From Amblyornis subalaris (lineage: Eukaryota; Chordata; Aves; Passeriformes; Ptilonorhynchidae), in NCBI GenBank assembly GCA_018881555.1, contig JACAXG010000031.1, forward strand, positions 7,313,127-7,377,126: a stretch of DNA of 64,000 bases, read 5' to 3'. Positions 51,051-61,460 of this stretch are shown here, in pieces. The notes under the pieces were generated by a model. That model did no database searches and was not told where the DNA came from. It saw nothing but the letters and a program-made list of their open reading frames with translations. How positions within the stretch are numbered: the first letter of the stretch is position 1; the number at the start of each line of letters is the position of its first letter. The translations under genes were made by a program, and so were the position numbers.

Positions 51051-53231
51051 TCAACACCTAGTCAAATGCATAATTAGCCAAATGGCTTCTTCACTTGAAC
51101 TGAATGTTAATTTCCAGATTTCTGAGGGGATATGCAAACTGCTTTGAAGAATTGATGGGATGACTGTCAGCTGAGTATTTATTTCTTTTTCACAGTATTT
51201 AGAAAAACCAATTCCTGAATTAGGTCCAACCTTGCTCCTTCTAGAAAACACAAGCTCAATTTTTGTGTAATTCTCTTTGTCTGGCAAAACTGCACATCGG
51301 ATATCATTCAAACTGTACAAGCAAAGGCTGTCAAATCGTGATTGCTGGCATGAAGCATCCAAAACGTGATGAGTAGAAAAAAAGACGGTATTTTCCTTTA
51401 AGAGGCCTATATGAGTAGTTGTAAGAACAAGAGTCCTATAAGCAGTCTGCTTAGCACAGTCTACTTTCACTGAGGTATACAGCAGTACATGAATGTCACC
51501 TAATGAAGGTTTAATACTTCCCATATTTTCATGGAGTAAGTAAACCAGATCAGCTAACTCAGTTTGAAATTTACAGGACAATCGCACTCCGTTTGAAAAA
51601 ACTAATTCATTTATATCTGAAGTCCAGTCAAGTGAAATCTGCATCAAATCGTCCTTCAAGAGCTGGTGATTTAAATAAACATCATCATCCACTGTAAAAA
51701 TCAAACTGCTCATTATATCGTGGCAAATTCTTTGAGTGAAGTGTTTGTTATAGGTAAATATTGTGAGTAAATCATCTTCAGCAGAACATAGAAGTCGAAT
51801 ATTCTGTCCAGCAAAGCCAACTTGAATCTCCTTTATAGTGCCGATAGAAACCTCACAAAACACCGCCAAGGAACTCTGGCAGGCATCTTGTTCAGCCGAT
51901 GAAACAACAACATACAGAATGGAGCTGAACAAAAGCAAGCAAGCAGGTTCTGGGTCGGGTTTTCTGCAATTACCAACAGCAAGCCAATAGATACCTTTCA
52001 ACTCCTCCATCCTAACAGAAATTTGAGGTAAAGCACAGATGAAAAATTCCAATATTTTTTCCAGAGAACAGACCTGAAGCTTCAAAAAGACATCAGGAAA
52101 ATGCACAAAGTTCTGTCTTAATGCAAAAGTGTTTTCCAGCTCTTTCTTGTTCCAACTGCATGCAAACCCTTCAGGGGGCTTTCTCACCAAGGCATCAGAG
52201 ATCTCTGTGCTTACGCACATTGTGACAGCCTCCTGCACAGGGGATTCAGGCTGACCAACACTTTCAGTATGAGCTTTGGCACCATCAGTAGTGTGGGACA
52301 TGTCTTGGTTCACGTCTGACTCGTGGAACACATTTACTTGCAAGTTTCTTATAAATGGCAGATTTTTTATTAATGATACTGCTTGGGCACATCTCTCGCT
52401 TCTGTCACACAAACTTTCTATCTCCTTAATTTGTTTAGAAACCACTGCACTGCTGAGCAGCTGACTACTGGTATCTTTGTAAAAGCAGGAAAGCTTATTG
52501 AAAAGATACCGCAAACTGGAAGTGTGTTCTAGTCTCACATCAAAACGAGAAGCTATTGACTTACAAGAAACTAGATCAGAGGCTTCATGTGTTGGAAGTT
52601 GAGAATTACTAGACTGGTCTTCGACTGTTGGGTGCACTGTGTTTAATGGGCTGTTTTCTTTGTAAGTTTTTGTTTCAGAATGCACATTAGACTGAGAAAA
52701 GAGAAGGCATGATATGCTGTTAAAGCCAGTTTGCTCATTAGCATCCATTAAGGATCTTGCAGGAGACAGCTGTGTCGAGTGGGAACAATCAGATTCAGTT
52801 CTTGAGCTGTCACAATCTGGAGAAGTAATTATTTTATCGTCAAAATGATTGAAATTTTCAACCTTGTGGAGTGAATAAGCTGCATTATTAAAGCCAGAAC
52901 TTTGTAAAGAAGTAGATAAAACATTCTGATAAGGAACATTCTTACCCTTTAAAGTATTAGTACTTTTAGAGTGAATTAAACTAGTTTTAATGTCATAATG
53001 ACAAGCAAAGCTCTCCTGTTCTGAATTACTCCTTTCATTCTGAAATGCCTTCTCTGATGTACAAGGGGAGGAGAGTCTTCCAGAACTGGAAAATGAATCC
53101 AGCATCTCTGTATATGCCTTCTGTCTCTTATGGCCTCTTACTCCTGCATTTTCTCCACACAACTCAGAAGCGTAATTGCCTTCTTTAGACAGAAAAGGAA
53201 AGCCATAGTGTGGCTGCCACTGTTGAATTTT
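51051..53231 (-). CDS. KIF16B: Alternative terminal KIF16B exon, 726 codons, PX-less tail with PH-like modules
   Basis: An acceptor with a good pyrimidine tract (ttctattttcttcttttgg...taacag|) opens a phase-0 exon starting KIQQWQPHYGFPF. It stays open for 726 codons to TGA at 51051-51053. Residues 1 to about 270 are Ser/Asn/Thr-rich and look disordered. A mixed region follows. Residues about 390-507 alternate strand-like segments (YWLAVGN, LLLFSSILYVVVSS, IKEIQVGF, LLTIFTYNKHF) and end in a helix (RICHDIMSSL). Residues about 575-724 repeat the pattern (RTLVLTTTHIGLLKEN, LNDIRCAVL, KIELVF) and end WKLTFSSSEEAIWLIMHL, the shape of the final strand and helix of a PH domain. I infer two PH-like modules; fold and ligand are unproven. 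Because it ends in a stop, its use excludes the downstream PX exons. I cannot say whether this isoform is already annotated in birds or mammals. Confidence 0.8.
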   Translation of the reverse strand, partial: KIQQWQPHYGFPFLSKEGNYASELCGENAGVRGHKRQKAYTEMLDSFSSSGRLSSPCTSEKAFQNERSNSEQESFACHYDIKTSLIHSKSTNTLKGKNVPYQNVLSTSLQSSGFNNAAYSLHKVENFNHFDDKIITSPDCDSSRTESDCSHSTQLSPARSLMDANEQTGFNSISCLLFSQSNVHSETKTYKENSPLNTVHPTVEDQSSNSQLPTHEASDLVSCKSIASRFDVRLEHTSSLRYLFNKLSCFYKDTSSQLLSSAVVSKQIKEIESLCDRSERCAQAVSLIKNLPFIRNLQVNVFHESDVNQDMSHTTDGAKAHTESVGQPESPVQEAVTMCVSTEISDALVRKPPEGFACSWNKKELENTFALRQNFVHFPDVFLKLQVCSLEKILEFFICALPQISVRMEELKGIYWLAVGNCRKPDPEPACLLLFSSILYVVVSSAEQDACQSSLAVFCEVSIGTIKEIQVGFAGQNIRLLCSAEDDLLTIFTYNKHFTQRICHDIMSSLIFTVDDDVYLNHQLLKDDLMQISLDWTSDINELVFSNGVRLSCKFQTELADLVYLLHENMGSIKPSLGDIHVLLYTSVKVDCAKQTAYRTLVLTTTHIGLLKENTVFFSTHHVLDASCQQSRFDSLCLYSLNDIRCAVLPDKENYTKIELVFSRRSKVGPNSGIGFSKYCEKEINTQLTVIPSILQSSLHIPSEIWKLTFSSSEEAIWLIMHLTRC

Positions 53232-54225
53232 CTGTTAAAAATTCCAAAAGAAGAAAATAGAAACGTCTTTGTAAAATCTTCTGACCTGAATATTTCTTAA
53301 ATTAAGGATTGATTTTGATTAGATTTGTACAATCATTAAAAATTGGTACAATCTCTCAAAATGAGAGAGAGAAAATCTAACAGAAGTGATTGAGATCTGA
53401 TTCAGGAATGGTTGATCTTTCCAATCCACTCCTGCTTTTTCTTTGTACAGTATCCATTTCACTTGGTTTATATTTGCCTTACTCAAAAATCCCAGGAAAG
53501 TCAAAGGGCGATGCAGAAACTTATAAGCCCTTCAGTATTTTCCCACACATGGAAAAAAAGTAATGCTATACTAGCCAAGAGAGTGCAAAAAGTCCCACAC
53601 AGCTTAAAAATGACAGTGTAAAAGTCCAAAAAATTCCAAATTTGAGGTGTTGCAGCCCTCCTACTGTTACAGTTTAAATCCATAAAGGTATTTAAGATTT
53701 ACTCACCAAGACAAGTAAATAACTGTGTTTCAAGCAGCAGTTAGTCAACCAAATATGGTGGGAGGGGTCTAAGCCTCAGTTTAAAAATACATAAATACAA
53801 CTACGAATCCTCCAGGACATTGGGAAACTTGCCTGGTTCTTCTTGCTAATATTATAGACAGCTTTACAGCAGTTCATTGTGAGTCAAAAACATGACACGT
53901 ATTCTGAATTCAGACAATCTCTCCTCATTAAATGCTTTTCTCCTCTAAAAATAAGGAAAGGGATACTGTTCCAAGTTAAGAATCACGGCAAAACCAGGAA
54001 GAAAGATCTGCCATAACACCACACCTTTCAAACAAGGAAAAGCTAGGTCCAATCTGAAACAAAATCACTTTGATTCCAGCTGGTAAAATGCACTGCCATC
54101 TCTGTTAGCCATTAATCTTGCTGTGAATTCAAAATTCTAATTATGCTGCTAAACACTAAGAAATTTAATTACAGGGCATGCCATAATTTAAGACAACCAT
54201 TTCATTCTGACAAATTATGACCTAC
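53232..54225 (-). other. KIF16B intron before the alternative terminal exon
   Basis: 994 bp with no recognisable element. The pyrimidine tract and AG at its minus-strand end form the acceptor of the 726-codon exon. Confidence 0.75.
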
Positions 54226-54276
54226 CTCATACTTCAACTTGCGTTGGCTAGTGCCGTTATTAAGCCTGTCATTATC
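54226..54276 (-). CDS. KIF16B: KIF16B tail exon (17 codons), branch point of two 3' ends
   Basis: This 51-bp exon encodes DNDRLNNGTSQRKLKYE with acceptor gcttag| and donor TATGAG|GTAGGT, phase 0 on both sides. The last residues KLKYE can join in frame either to RMVCRSLG in the PX exon at 47545 (the order I recall in the human protein) or to KIQQWQPHYG at 53231 in the alternative terminal exon. Its length is a multiple of three, so skipping it would also keep frame. Transcript reads from this donor would decide which acceptors are used. Confidence 0.88.
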
Positions 54277-54811
54277 CTAAGCACAAAAAAGTACAGGAGA
54301 TTAATGAAAAGTGCCTTTCTTGTGTAAGTTCATTTAAAAGTATTCAGAGGAAGAGACATTCTTTATAATAGACAAAAATAACAATCAATATTTATTAAAC
54401 TACTGGCTTAGAATCACTCATCACTCAATCACAATCAATCAATTAGATCATCATTTTTTGAATAGGCATTTGTTTGCAAGTATGAAATTCCATCCAGAAG
54501 AACATTAATTTTCATTAACTTAATTTCTCAGCCATAAAATGAAAATTTTTATTTTATCTGCAAACTTTCTATTGCCATTTACACACTCTTTCCCGCCAGA
54601 AAAACAAAGAATACAACATAAAAATGCCACTGCAAATAAAAAAAGATGATTAAAATTTAAAACCTGATATCCCTGATTTACTGTTTACCTTTTTTTGTAA
54701 ATTAAAACTAAGTAAACATAGGAAAACATTAAAATTATTGAACAACAAAACTAAATCAGTGGTTACACATGGTCCATTGAAGGTCACGATCTCCCACCCA
54801 TTTCTGCTCAC
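54277..54811 (-). other. KIF16B intron (0.5 kb)
   Basis: AT-rich; nothing beyond splice sites was recognised. Confidence 0.8.
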
Positions 54812-54917
54812 CTTGGAACTTTCTGTAGACCAGGACGCGCTAACATCATTATCCTCAGCTTTATGATGGATATTCTGGAGCCTTCTCTGCACTTCTTGTT
54901 CAATAAATGCATTTATC
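54812..54917 (-). CDS. KIF16B: KIF16B tail exon (about 35 codons)
   Basis: The exon runs from acceptor cttgaag| to donor TCCAAG|GTGAGC. It encodes an amphipathic stretch (INAFIEQEVQRRLQNIHHK) followed by an acidic and Ser-rich linker ending STESSK. It enters in phase 2 and leaves in phase 0, the switch that makes all later exons phase 0. It is one of a group of small tail exons in a 1.7 kb cluster. Function beyond linking stalk and tail is not evident. Confidence 0.87.
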
Positions 54918-55721
54918 CTTCAAGATACAGAAAAGTGTGTGTGTGTGTATGGAAAAATAGAGTATTTTTACATAAAAATCAAGACAGACTAAAGAGCTCT
55001 TTGAAATGCTTCTAACCCTAAGTACTGCACGGCTCTTAATTGGCAGGCTTAATGTTAGGCCAGTTTTATCCCTCCTTAAGAAAGGAACACTGACTTTTGA
55101 GCAAGTGTTCATCTAACAGGCAAAGCTTAAAATGGACTACAGGTTAAGCCACTGCTATGAGTGCAGCTCTACACACAAGAGGAACTGAGGGTACAAGTGA
55201 TGAAGATGGAAGAAAAGGCTGGTGTTTCATCTTCAGTAACTTAATCATTTGCTTTTATTGCTGCTGCAGTATCAGCAACTTGGGAGAACAAAGGTTTGGT
55301 CTTCAAACAGAAGGAATGTTCCAAGAGCTGACACTAACAACTGCATGTGTACGTGTAACAAGAGCAGAGACTAAAGATTATAGTGATGCCAGGCAGCTGC
55401 CCCACTGAAAAAGGTTGAAGACAATTTAATTCTTGCCTTAAGAATATGTGAAGCAAAACCATACAGACAAGTAACTGTAAACGCAAAAACAATTTAAATA
55501 CATTTTAGTCTACAGCTTCCCAACCCTGTATTCTAAAACAAACTGCACAGGAGCAACAGATGAGGCTATTGGTTATTTACAGTAGAATACAGCACATAAA
55601 TTTTATTTCCAGACCAGTCACAGTATTTAAATCAAATCCAACCCTAGCAGAATGGTCTTTCAAAATACTTCTTTTCTAAAGCTATTGTTTGCATTCCATT
55701 GCAGGAATGTAGATTACCTAC
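54918..55721 (-). other. KIF16B intron (0.8 kb)
   Basis: AT-rich, with a short (GT)n run at about 54936-54949, close to the 54917 acceptor. Confidence 0.8.
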
Positions 55722-55880
55722 CTATCATCAACCAGTGGGGCAGCAGGTGGTTGTGGCTTTGCTGGGCTGGTAGGGGAAGTGCTACAGAAGAGTCTCTCGT
55801 CTAGTATTCCATGGTTTCCTTTCTGAGCACCATCACCCTCGTATATTTTTTGCTTCAGCTGCTGAATTTCCTGGTCCAGC
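55722..55880 (-). CDS. KIF16B: KIF16B tail exon (53 codons): end of coiled coil and Pro-rich linker
   Basis: The exon runs from acceptor ctttgtag| to donor GATAG|GTAGGT. The first G completes the Arg codon split at 60111. It encodes LDQEIQQLKQKIYEGDG, the last short coiled-coil stretch, then a Ser/Thr/Pro linker (CSTSPTSPAKPQPPAAPLVDD). The Pro-rich part is a probable flexible or phosphorylated spacer before the membrane-binding tail. The end phase (AG) fits the G at the start of exon 54917. Confidence 0.88.
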
Positions 55881-58800
55881 CTACAAAGAGATCTTAGTAT
55901 GTAATTTGCTTTGGTTTAGAGTTGATTTCCATAGTTCTGCTGGCAAGTAATGTACTTACACTGGTATACATGTATATAAGATTGTAANTACTAATACTTA
56001 TGACAGTTTAAAAATCATAATTGTTCTTTAAGCATACTTAGATAGGAAAATAGAGACAGCTCAAAACCACATTCCAAAAGTAGTATTAAGCTGAATAAAA
56101 CAATTTCAGTAACTTCCATTGCAAGAGGTATCTCAATCAGTACATTAAATATTAACTCCTAAGACCTAACCTATCTATTAGAATCACTTGCATAAATTTT
56201 TGTTTTTACAGAACTCTATCAATGACCTCAGGTCCTCTGTGACCGTGTGAAGGTGAAGTGTGAGGTCCGTGTGAAGTAAATGAAGAAATGAAGAGGAAAA
56301 ATTAAAACCAAAAATACAGCACTAATACAAAAAAACCCCAAAGACAACCTAAAACATTGATGTGTCAAAATACCCCTATAAGAAAATCTTTAAACTGTGT
56401 ACTATACATATGTTTTCCAGTTGTTCCATCTGTATAAATTTCTGAAAATTTACTTACAAAATAAAACATCTATACTTATTGTATATATGCACGTAAGAAA
56501 TAATCTTTTGAAACCTCCTTACTTTCTTTAACAAATACATTTAATTCCACCCAGATGTACGCACAGAATACGATACACAAAATTGCATAGTGTTTCTGAC
56601 TAAAAATGCCTGAGGCATTTTGTATGAAATAAGAAGCATTTATTGCAATATTCACCACTTATTCAAATTAAACTAAAACAAAGTAATCTGCAGAACACAC
56701 TTTTCACTTGTAATGTAGCTGAGATTAGATTAGTAACACAGTAATAACCTTTCCAATTTTCATTAAAATTTTTGTCTCTAAAGGTAATCGTTTTTCTAGA
56801 GGTTACTTAGAAATCAAATAATAGAAGAAGTTCTTTAAAAACACTTGCAGGAGAAACTATTCAAAGCTGGGATTCTACCACTTCTGCCACAACTGCATAT
56901 ATATAAATTGAAGTGAAATTCTATATTCCATCCTGGGGGTTAAATGAGAAAATTAAAGAGATGATGAATGCTGAGGCTTAGGCTGAATTGTTACTTCATT
57001 TTTAGAGTACTTTTTGCAGCACTGCCAGAAGCCATCTGTTACTCTTGATTAGCAGCAAAACAATTTGAGTCCTGAGGGGAAGTCGATGGAAGATCACTGA
57101 TGGCTATAAGAAAGTTTTTGCATCTATGGAAAATCAATTTAACCACAAAAATCAGAATTACATTTAAGGAACAAAGTTTAGCTCTTGGTTTGTAAACATC
57201 CTACTATGAGAAGATATTACTTTTATAGCTATGAATTTAGTCAGCCTTGTGATGCATCCACCAGTAAGAATACTGAGCTGCGCCTTGCCACTTGCCTCAA
57301 GGATGGCTCTAAAGTTGCTTTATGCTCATTCTATCAACCCAAACCTCTGCCATAAATCCAAAATGTGTATATTTATCCCAGTTTAAGTTAACTTCAAATT
57401 ATCATTTTGAGGGTCATCCCTGTTGTCTTGGAGTGATTCATAATGCTACTGTACCCCATAATCATCTGTGCCCAAATATTGTTCCTGTATCTTTAAGATC
57501 CTGAGGCTGGGAACCTTGAGGGGTGGGGCGGGTTGCTTTGTGCAGGCGTTTTAAAAAGCTCCCCGCACGGGTTTTTGCACGGCTTTTCGCAGCGTGGCAT
57601 TACCATCGCTGGCTGCTTGGTGTTTGCTTAGGCAAAAGCTCTTCTTTACTTTTGTTTTTTTTTTTCTCCCCTAGGATCGGAGAAACTGCAGTAGAGATCT
57701 TTGACCTGCTTTGAGGGCGAATTCTGCAGCTGCTTGTCCGAAAACCAGGGGCATCGCGCAGGCAGAAGTGGAGCAGAGCTGCCCCACTCCAGCCCAAGTT
57801 GCTGCTAGCCATGCTGAGCCGGGGAGAGGACAATCTGAATGGCTTCAGCACAGCTGCTTCGCCTGCCGTGCCCAGTCTGCTGTGCCTTGCCGTGGGGAAG
57901 CTATTCATCTGCTGCTGGATCTGTTCCGTGAGGCTCCTGCCTTCCTAAGAGGGACCTGATGCCATCTTGTCACTGTCCTGCAAAGGCCTGTGTTGGGAAC
58001 GGGTATTTTCCAGTATTTCGGGTCTCTCTTCGTTCCAGTGGGGTGGTGAGGTCTAGTAGTTTGATATCCAGCAGTTATTTACTTCTGCTCCGTCCAGCCT
58101 GTTGGCATTCTGTTTCTTATTAAACAGGGGTTTTTTCACTTTCATCTATTAGTATTCATTTCTTATTGGTGGAAAGGGATTGTTGGAACCGTTAAAGGAG
58201 ATAACTCATTCCAGACTGTTCTCTTTTAAATTGACTCAAACCAAGACACCTGTAGGTGAAAGAAGTTTGAGCTTCCATATGATTCAAACTGAAAAAAAAA
58301 ATTTTATCTAGTTATGATGGACTTACACTCATAGAGCATTTCAAACGAATATTGCACTTAAACATTTTCAGAGAGTTAACACTGATCTGAACCAGAGCAC
58401 ATCATCACGTAATGTGATCTAGATAAACAATAAGAAACATCTATAATTCATATGCTTACTGTGGCATCATGTACTGTGAAGTGTAAACTTGGACACAAGA
58501 CCAATAAGTAGCCTGAAACGTTTAACATATTATCATGTATCTTTAGATCTTTCTCCTGCCTCAACATTCACAAAAACATTCTGAATTGAATTATTCAGGC
58601 CCATGGGCTATCCACTGAAAGACTTCAAAGTTCTATTTAGCCTGTGCAAGAGGACTTTAAAGTGAACAAGAAAATAAACATGGGGGGGGAAGAGAGATCT
58701 TTTTACTTCCTTGGTATCTTCCAAACCTCAGTCTTCTAGCTGACAACGTATTTTTTCACTTATCACACAACCCAGCAATCTTGAGGGCTAACTAAGCTGT

Positions 58801-60110
58801 CTATTTTTGTGAAACCTCCAGTTGTTTATAGCTCACTTTAGTCAAGTGAGATGCTTAGTGTAGAAAATGAGATTTTATGTTCAAGACAATTCTGGAAAAT
58901 AATGGCAATATCCACTAAAAATGATGAATCAGTATTGAAAATACTTAACTAAAAGCCAAACAATGTAGCTATAAATGTTGAAAAAATGACCTCTACAAAG
59001 TGTATATAAAGCAACTCTTCTGATAACGGCTTAAAAGGAAAGGAATTCAATTTGGCTTTTCAATTTGGCTACAGGCAAGTGTCTTCTTTTAGGTGGTTTT
59101 TCCACATCTGTTTGAAGGGCTTATGAAAAAAGATACAGATAATTAGAAAAGTATTAAAAAAATAAATGACAAATGCTACCTCAAGAAAAAAAACCACTTC
59201 ATTGTTTCACCGATATTCACAGGTTTGAAAGCTCTAGTATCAGCAAATCAGGTAACACATTTTAAAACAGCAATTCTGTCCTTTTTCCATACTGCAGGGA
59301 TTAATGCATTAATTTTAGTGAATTTTTGCTCAGGCAAAAAAAAACCCAAAAGATTTCTTCCTCCTCTTCCACAGAGAAAGATCCTTCCCTAGCTGATTGA
59401 CTTATCTCTGAGCCTCCCATACTTAGGCTAAATGTTACGCTACCAGGTATCCTGAGTATAACTGATTACTTTGCTTCTAAAAGGGATTGTCACCACACTG
59501 GGCAGTATTAAAGTCTCTGTATATTTTCCAATAAGCTTAAAAAGCATCATTAAATTTTACACGGATATATAGCTGGTTTATTTTTATTTAGCCCTGAAAC
59601 CAGGGCTATTAAAAAATTAAACATTACCCCCATTTACTTTTTAATACCAGAAGTGTTCAGTACATCACTAGTTGACAGAGACAGTTGGCAGGTTTACTCT
59701 AACAGTCTCCAAATCTTGAACAAATATCTAACTTGTTATTAATGAAGAAAAAAAGTTATACACGAATAATTTAAGAGAAAAAAGTTGTTAGAAGGCACAT
59801 TTGCCATAAGGGCAGAACGTAAGGATGTCTGAGCTTTCTACATAGGTAAAACAATTAAAGTACCATGATGGCTAATGCAAATAATATCCTGCTGAGGATG
59901 GAATAAGTATCCAAACACACCAGAACCTAATGAGTGAGCAAGAATCCTTCAAAAAGCAGTAGAGTTTCACTTCTGGATAAACCACTTGAAACTCATGAAG
60001 AAACTCAAGTACGGGGACATAGAACAAGTTGCGCTCTCAACATCCAAGGTATAAAATGATTCCCCTTTAGTGCACAGGTTCTGATAAATGGAAGCTACCA
60101 CAGGACTCAC
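55881..60110 (-). other. KIF16B intron (4.2 kb) carrying a solo LTR
   Basis: Outside the solo LTR at 57424-58248 it is AT-rich unique sequence. No further exon was seen, and the split Arg codon joins cleanly across it. Confidence 0.78.
57424..58248 (+). mobile_element. Solo LTR with perfect 5-bp target duplication
   Basis: The 825-bp LTR has exact inverted termini TGTCTTGG and CCAAGACA. The flanking duplication is CCTGT (57419-57423 and 58249-58253). It shares most of its length with the LTR at 39592 (GCTTAGGCA, CTGCTTTG, GCCATCTTGTCACT, CAGCAGTTATTTACTT, TGTTGGCATTC blocks). No internal retroviral sequence is present, so it arose by LTR-LTR recombination. It runs antisense to KIF16B. Confidence 0.92.
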
Positions 60111-61460
60111 CTTTCTCGGTCTTGTTCAAGGGCTTTCTGCTCAGCTTCCAGACTCGCCTGCAGCCCTGCCTGTTCGCTGCAGCTATTGTTTAAGGTGGCC
60201 AGCTTCTGCTTCTGCTCTTCAAAGTCTATCGTGGAATGACGCTGCAAAGCAGAATGCCTCCTTTCTAACTTAGCGACAGCTTGCTCCAAGGCCTCTCTCT
60301 GCTGCTTTTCCCTCGATTCAAGGATTTCTTTTTCCTTTTTCCGAACCTTTTCTTCCTGCCGAGCTACATTGGCTGTGAATTCAAAGGTTTCTTGAAGCTG
60401 CTGCAGCTGATTTGTGCTAGCCCTATACTGGGCAAGCTGTTCTTCTTTTTCTTCTATTTCTTTCTCTATTTGATAGAGAGTATTATCTAACCCTAAAAAG
60501 CCCCTATCAAGGACTTCAGAAGCTCTTTGTTCTTCCTCCAGCAGAGCTGGCAAATGATTACTCTTCAGGTACTCAAGCTGGCGTACTTTGGATTGGAGCC
60601 TGTATTCCGCTGGCTTTATCTTGTCAACTTCTTCAGCCTTGAGTATGGCATCCATAAAGTTTTCATCATCTCTCTTGAGATTTAAATGTTCTTCATGTGC
60701 AAGTTTTAAGTGCTCCAGAGTTCTTTTTTCATCTGCTATTTCCTTTTCTAGATGATCCATTTGTTGAACTAAATCTTTTTCCAAAATAGTCAACTGTTCC
60801 AGCTGTTTCCTTTTAAACTCTATAAAATCATGCTGTGCTTTTTCTAACTCTTCATGGTTTTCATCACCTTCAGATCGGGCTTCCTTGACTTTCAAAAGAG
60901 ATTCTCTGATATCTTCAAGATCTCTTCTCTCTTCTTCTACTCTTTGCACATCCCCTCTCTTCAGGAGCTCTATCATGACCTGCTTCTCACGAAGCTGTTC
61001 CTCTAGGTGAGCCACCAGCATCACCTGTTCTCTTTCCTGTTCTTCAAGTCTCTTTTTTTCTAATTCCAGCTTAAGATACTGCTCATCTTTCTCCTTTTTT
61101 AGCTTTTCTAGTTCACGAAAAATCTGCATTTTCTCTGCTTTTTCATTATGATTAAGTTCTTGTAGTCTCTGCAACTCCTCTTTGACCCGGGCAAAAATTT
61201 CTTCCTGCTGCTTTTTCTTTTGAAGCTCTATCTCCTGTTGTTCCCGTAATCGCTCTTCTTCGAATTTTTCTTTTTCAGCCAGCAAATCCTTTAACCTGCT
61301 CTCAATGTGAACACTCTTCCGTTTCAGACTCTCCTCCTGTTTTCGTATTTGCAGCTGAACTATTTCTGTCTCTTTGCGTTTTGACTCTACTTCTTGCTGC
61401 ATTCTTACAAGTTCTGCTTTGTCAGATCTTTGTTTTTCTTCCATCTCTTCTATTTGTTTC
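60111..61460 (-). CDS. KIF16B: KIF16B large coiled-coil stalk exon (450 codons)
   Basis: This is one open exon of 1350 bp bounded by acceptor actgtag| and donor GAAAG|GTGAGT. It encodes a long, almost continuous coiled coil very rich in Glu, Lys, Gln and Leu. It starts around KQIEEMEEKQRSDKAEL and ends around LEAEQKALEQDRE, with a short break near LDRGFLGLDNTLYQIEKE. In kinesin-3 motors this stalk region supports dimerisation, autoinhibition and cargo coupling; in KIF16B, stalk segments are reported to interact with the motor. The exon starts and ends within an Arg codon (phase 2 on both sides), matching the exons on each side. The family call comes from the linked PX exons, since coiled coil alone would not identify the gene. 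Confidence 0.92.
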
